Assembly: GCA_943912835.1 (NCBI GenBank)
Contig: CALTVJ010000061.1
Span: 1-9,667 of the forward strand
Source: an uncultured Porphyromonas sp.
GTDB lineage: Bacteria; Bacteroidota; Bacteroidia; Bacteroidales; Porphyromonadaceae
Reading direction: 5' to 3'
Length of the DNA: 9,667 nucleotides
Shown: positions 7,316 through 9,667 of the stretch, piece after piece
Position numbering within the stretch: the first letter of the stretch is position 1
How the letters are laid out: every line of letters begins with the position of its first letter
Notes under the pieces: generated by a model
Database searches by the model: none
What the model saw: the letters and a program-made list of their open reading frames with translations, nothing else
Told to the model about the DNA's origin: nothing
Made by a program: the position numbers and the translations under genes

Positions 7316-7347
7316 CAAAGATATAATAAATTCACAAAGTGTACAAG
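7316..7347 (-). promoter_or_regulatory. Promoter of the lipoprotein pair
   Basis: On the minus strand CTTG (7347-7344) is followed after 20 nt by TATCTTTG (7323-7316). The second is a perfect Bacteroidetes -7 box, and the first matches three of four bases of the TTTG -33 element at a normal spacing. The region around the -7 box (7309-7330) closely resembles that of the beta-barrel gene's promoter (8213-8233). The predicted leader is about 290 nt. Confidence 0.65.
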
Positions 7348-7419
7348 AGTGTAAAATCCAAAATCTAAATTGTAGCTAGTTTAAGCAATTTTCGCTTTAT
7401 CTTAACAAACCTAACTTTC

Positions 7420-7482
7420 TCAAATACAAAAAGAAATCCCCCAGACAATCAGCATATAAATCACTGTTTGTCTGGGGGATTT
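7420..7482 (-). terminator. Intrinsic terminator of the beta-barrel gene
   Basis: Perfect 15-bp arms (7434-7448 and 7468-7482) with a CCCCCAGAC/GTCTGGGGG core enclose a 19-nt loop. On the minus strand the stem is followed by TTTCTTTTTG, a good U-tract. It starts 23 nt past the beta-barrel gene's stop and separates it from the lipoprotein promoter, so the two units are transcribed independently. Confidence 0.9.
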
Positions 7483-7505
7483 ACTCTGTTTAATTTATGA
7501 GCAAA

Positions 7506-8072
7506 TTAGAATGCAAAGCCTACACCAAGCTGAAATCCATTAAGCTTTGAAGAAACTGATAAATTGTCAAACTGAGAATCATTAATGTGAACCCCCGCAT
7601 GATCTTTAAGCCCTAAATGATAGCTAGCTTGTAAGAAGAAGTTTTTGACAAAGCTGTATCGAGCTTTGAATACGACCCCGTAATCCAAAGGAGCCCCCTC
7701 TTCTGCAAGTAGCCCCAAATATCCTCCTGCTCCAACTTGTAGTGGAAGAGCGTCTGATATCTGATACATCAAGGCAACAGGTAAGCGAAAATAAGAAGAA
7801 GACTCATTCATTCCTTTAACCCCAAGTAGACTCCACTGTAAACTTGCATCGGTGTAGAGATTTTGACTCAATTTAAGATTTACGCCAGCTCCTAGGTAGA
7901 ATGTAGTTTTCAGATCTACAGAAGAAGACATTGAATCCCCTCCCTCCTTAAGGCTAATAGCAATTTTGGGAAGAGCTAGACCTCCCTCAATAAAACCTCT
8001 TGTTTGCGCATGCGTTACTTGACCAACACCCAAAAGAAGGAAGAAAGTCAAAAGAAATAAACATTTCCTCAT
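7506..8072 (-). CDS. Small outer-membrane beta-barrel protein
   Basis: The 188-residue product starts with a Sec signal peptide: MRK, a hydrophobic core (about 5-16) and a VTHAQ cleavage region, probably cut after Ala22. The mature part has alternating amphipathic strands separated by turns, for example TTFYLGAGVNLKL, LPLQVGAGGYLGLL, DYGVVFKARYSF and FFLQASYHLGLKD. It ends in LNGFQLGVGFAF, whose last residue Phe fits the BAM-recognised C-terminal strand of outer-membrane barrels. This matches the small Bacteroidetes beta-barrel families of the PorT/OMP_b-brl type in length and style. At about 166 mature residues it probably forms an eight-stranded barrel. Ligand and role are unknown. It has its own promoter and terminator, and its leader shares blocks with that of the lipoprotein pair downstream. 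Confidence 0.85.
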   Translation of the reverse strand: MRKCLFLLTFFLLLGVGQVTHAQTRGFIEGGLALPKIAISLKEGGDSMSSSVDLKTTFYLGAGVNLKLSQNLYTDASLQWSLLGVKGMNESSSYFRLPVALMYQISDALPLQVGAGGYLGLLAEEGAPLDYGVVFKARYSFVKNFFLQASYHLGLKDHAGVHINDSQFDNLSVSSKLNGFQLGVGFAF

Positions 8073-8113
8073 AATCGTATCTGCCTACACCCCCTACTCA
8101 GCTTATTCTAATC

Positions 8114-8139
8114 ATTAAAACAAAAGAAAGTGTGAGGGT
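8114..8139 (-). repeat. Shared leader block, copy 2 (beta-barrel leader)
   Basis: This is the partner of 7061-7087: ACCCTCACAC then a T-rich run ending in TTTTAAT on the minus strand, 41 nt before the beta-barrel start codon. Further shared blocks in the same leader are CTCTTAATTGC (8181-8191, also 7102-7112) and AAGCATAACACT (8169-8180, close to 7261-7272). Confidence 0.7.
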
Positions 8140-8220
8140 ACATACTCTGACCTTTCTATAAAAACACAAAGCATAACACTCTCTTAATTGCTTATAGCTC
8201 GGAACATCTCTCCTTGAAAG

Positions 8221-8254
8221 CAAATATAATAAATATAGCTTAAATTCTCCCAAA
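8221..8254 (-). promoter_or_regulatory. Promoter of the beta-barrel gene
   Basis: On the minus strand TTTG (8254-8251) is followed after 22 nt by TATATTTG (8228-8221), a perfect TAnnTTTG -7 box with a slightly long but acceptable spacer. The predicted leader is about 140 nt. The adjoining bases 8213-8233 nearly repeat 7309-7330 of the lipoprotein promoter. Confidence 0.65.
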
Positions 8255-8437
8255 CAATAATAAAATACCGATATTACTCTGCTTGAGACTTAAACCATTA
8301 GGTAATAGACAACGGATTCCTTCGCTAGGTTAATAGACAGAGTTCGTTCTACCGAAACGCTTAGAGAATAAACATACCCTATTTGCTCCTTGGGGAGTTG
8401 AACTAGGAGCAAACGTGGCGATTGTGGATAAAATGTG

Positions 8438-8445
8438 TACTTTTG
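8438..8445 (+). promoter_or_regulatory. Putative folD promoter -7 box
   Basis: TACTTTTG is a perfect match to TAnnTTTG, 59 nt before the folD ATG, giving a leader of about 50 nt. No good TTTG is seen at the usual -33 distance; a TTG at 8422-8424 is too close. The glycosyltransferase gene downstream would be cotranscribed. Confidence 0.5.
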
Positions 8446-8504
8446 CTGTGTATAGGCAACAACACGATGCTAGACAAGTATAAACGCTCAAAATAAAAAG
8501 ACTT

Positions 8505-9386
8505 ATGAGTACTTACAAACTCCTTGACGGCAAAGCAACCAGTGCTGCCATCAAACAAGAGATTGCACAAGAAGTAGCCGAGATGCTCCAGCGTGGAGCG
8601 CAAGCACCACACCTCGTCGCCATCCTCGTGGGGCATGATGGTGGTAGCGAGACTTATGTCGCAGCCAAAATCAAGACCTGTGCCGAGGTGGGTTTCCGTT
8701 CTTCTCTTATTCGCTTTGAGGATGATGTGACAGAGCAAGAGTTACTTGATACGATTGACAAACTCAACCGTGACAAAGATGTAACGGGTTTCATTGTACA
8801 GTTGCCTCTCCCTAAACATATAGACGAGCAGAAAATCATTGAGGCTGTAGACCCAGCCAAAGATGTCGATGGCTTTCATCCCATCAACGTAGGTCGTATG
8901 AGTATTGGCTTACCTTGCTTCGTGTCGGCAACGCCCAAAGGGATTGTAGAGTTGCTTCGCCGTAATGAGATTGATACACGAGGGAAACATTGCGTTGTAC
9001 TCGGGCGTAGCAATATCGTTGGTAAGCCTATGGCAAGCCTGATGCTACAAAAGGGTAACCCTGGTGATTGTACCGTAACCGTATGCCACAGCCGTACCCC
9101 AAACATCAAGGAGATTTGTCGCACGGCAGACATCATTGTCGCGGCTCTCGGAGTGCCTGGCTTCGTTACGGCAGATATGGTCAAAGAGGGCGCAGTGATC
9201 GTCGATGTGGGTACAACACGTGTCGCAGACGACACAAAGAAGGCTGGTTGGCGTCTGAGTGGCGATGTGTGCTTTGATGAGGTCGCACCTCTAGCCTCTG
9301 CTATTACACCCGTACCTGGCGGGGTGGGTCCGATGACTATTGTATCTTTGATGCTCAATACCCTACAAGCTGCTAAGCAGGCTTAG
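8505..9386 (+). CDS. folD: Bifunctional methylenetetrahydrofolate dehydrogenase/cyclohydrolase
   Basis: FolD is a cytoplasmic enzyme of one-carbon metabolism. It interconverts 5,10-methylene-THF and 5,10-methenyl-THF with NADP, then hydrolyses the product to 10-formyl-THF for purine and formyl-Met-tRNA synthesis. The 293-residue length is typical. The catalytic tetrad region is intact: Tyr51 and Lys55 in YVAAKIK, Gln99 in QLPLP and Asp122 in KDVDGFHP. The Rossmann nucleotide-binding segment reads VVLGRSNIVGKPMA (164-177), and the C-terminal signature PGGVGPMT is at 271-278. Both activities are therefore expected. The ATG has no Shine-Dalgarno, only an A-rich leader. A glycosyltransferase gene begins 3 nt after its stop, suggesting shared transcription but not a shared pathway. 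Confidence 0.97.
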   Translation: MSTYKLLDGKATSAAIKQEIAQEVAEMLQRGAQAPHLVAILVGHDGGSETYVAAKIKTCAEVGFRSSLIRFEDDVTEQELLDTIDKLNRDKDVTGFIVQLPLPKHIDEQKIIEAVDPAKDVDGFHPINVGRMSIGLPCFVSATPKGIVELLRRNEIDTRGKHCVVLGRSNIVGKPMASLMLQKGNPGDCTVTVCHSRTPNIKEICRTADIIVAALGVPGFVTADMVKEGAVIVDVGTTRVADDTKKAGWRLSGDVCFDEVAPLASAITPVPGGVGPMTIVSLMLNTLQAAKQA

Positions 9387-9389
9387 TCC

Positions 9390-9667
9390 ATGATGAGTAA
9401 GGACTTGCCTCTTATCTCCGTTATTGTACCGATATATAATGTATCTGCCTATCTAGGGATATGCTTAGATAGCATCTTAGGGCAGAGTTATACGCATTTG
9501 GATGTTATACTCATCGACGATGGTTCGACCGACGAGAGCGGACGCATCGCCGATGAGTACGCTCGTATAGACGAGCGTATTCGGGTTGTACACCAACAGA
9601 ACCAAGGGCTGTCGGTCGCCCGTAATGTGGGCTTAAGCCTCGCCCAAGGCGATTACATCTCTTTTGT
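9390..9667 (+). CDS. Family 2 glycosyltransferase, partial (C-terminus beyond window)
   Basis: The 92 visible residues form the start of a GT-A fold glycosyltransferase. LISVIVPIYNV (8-18) is the first nucleotide-binding strand, LIDDGSTDES (41-50) carries the acidic UDP-contacting motif, and NQGLSVARNVGL (71-82) and GDYISFV follow as in GT2 enzymes. The window ends just before the expected DxD metal-binding motif. Enzymes of this type move sugars onto lipid, polysaccharide or O-antigen acceptors at the inner face of the cytoplasmic membrane; the donor and acceptor cannot be told from this part. Two tandem ATGs (9390, 9393) are possible starts; the first lies 3 nt after the folD stop, so coupling to folD is likely. 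Confidence 0.9.
   Translation, partial: MMSKDLPLISVIVPIYNVSAYLGICLDSILGQSYTHLDVILIDDGSTDESGRIADEYARIDERIRVVHQQNQGLSVARNVGLSLAQGDYISF

Larger units (their letters stand above)
7023..7433 (-). other. Long structured leader and promoter region of the lipoprotein pair
   Basis: This stretch has no convincing gene; short open frames on both strands lack coding character, and one on the minus strand would have to begin inside the -7 box. From promoter to gene on the minus strand it contains a 5'-terminal hairpin (7286-7310), a small GAAGC/GCTTC hairpin (7260-7274), a 146-bp segment bounded by inverted repeats (7106-7251), and a polypyrimidine block (7061-7087 in plus-strand coordinates) shared with the beta-barrel gene's leader. 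The part upstream of the promoter (about 7348-7433) is AT-rich with nothing I can interpret. Confidence 0.6.
8073..8504. other. Divergent beta-barrel/folD intergenic region
   Basis: These 432 bp contain no credible gene. The left half is the leader and promoter of the beta-barrel gene; the right end holds the folD -7 box. Between them lies a direct repeat, TAGGTAATAGACA (8299-8311) and TAGGTTAATAGACA (8326-8339), whose AATAGACA cores are 28 bp apart. The remainder shows nothing I can interpret. Confidence 0.6.

Noticed and set aside
7097..7318. Minus-strand open frame of 73 codons in the lipoprotein leader
   Set aside because: Its only early start is a TTG inside the predicted -7 box, upstream of the likely transcription start. 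Its sequence spans the inverted-repeat segment, so it is better explained as noncoding.
8876..9358. Minus-strand open frame of 160 codons inside folD
   Set aside because: It is fully antisense to the conserved folD catalytic and Rossmann regions and has shadow-like composition.

Overview
The window looks like a chromosomal segment of a Bacteroidales bacterium, most likely Porphyromonas or a close relative. The reasons are: Bacteroidetes-type -7 boxes (TAnnTTTG) stand in front of several genes; genes lack Shine-Dalgarno sequences and have A-rich start contexts; a Bacteroidetes-type coiled-coil membrane protein follows argS; and lipoproteins and a small beta-barrel typical of the phylum are present. 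The genus is inferred from general resemblance, not from any search.

Layout. Positions 1-2666 (minus strand) hold argS followed by a membrane-anchored coiled-coil protein cut by the left edge, probably one operon. A 555-bp divergent intergenic region (2667-3221) separates argS from clpB and contains four palindromic units with exactly 23-bp periodicity. clpB (3222-5813, plus) ends in a strong hairpin terminator. Positions 5890-8072 form an AT-richer envelope block on the minus strand: a small outer-membrane beta-barrel protein with its own terminator, then a long leader and two tightly linked lipoprotein genes. At 8505 the strand switches back to plus with folD, followed after 3 nt by a family 2 glycosyltransferase cut by the right edge.

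How it fits together. argS, clpB and folD are housekeeping genes (translation, protein disaggregation, one-carbon metabolism) with intact catalytic motifs. The less ordinary part is the envelope block. The beta-barrel gene and the lipoprotein pair are separate transcription units, yet their upstream/leader regions share four short conserved blocks, including the promoter itself, which suggests common regulation or a dispersed repeat. The lipoprotein leader also carries a 146-bp segment bounded by imperfect inverted repeats and a hairpin that would sit at the very 5' end of the RNA. The second lipoprotein has an ER-type charged helix that could act as a rigid spacer.

No RNA genes, CRISPR arrays, transposases or defence genes were recognised. 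The candidates for something undescribed are the 23-bp palindrome array and the shared-leader envelope block; neither is proven to be functional.
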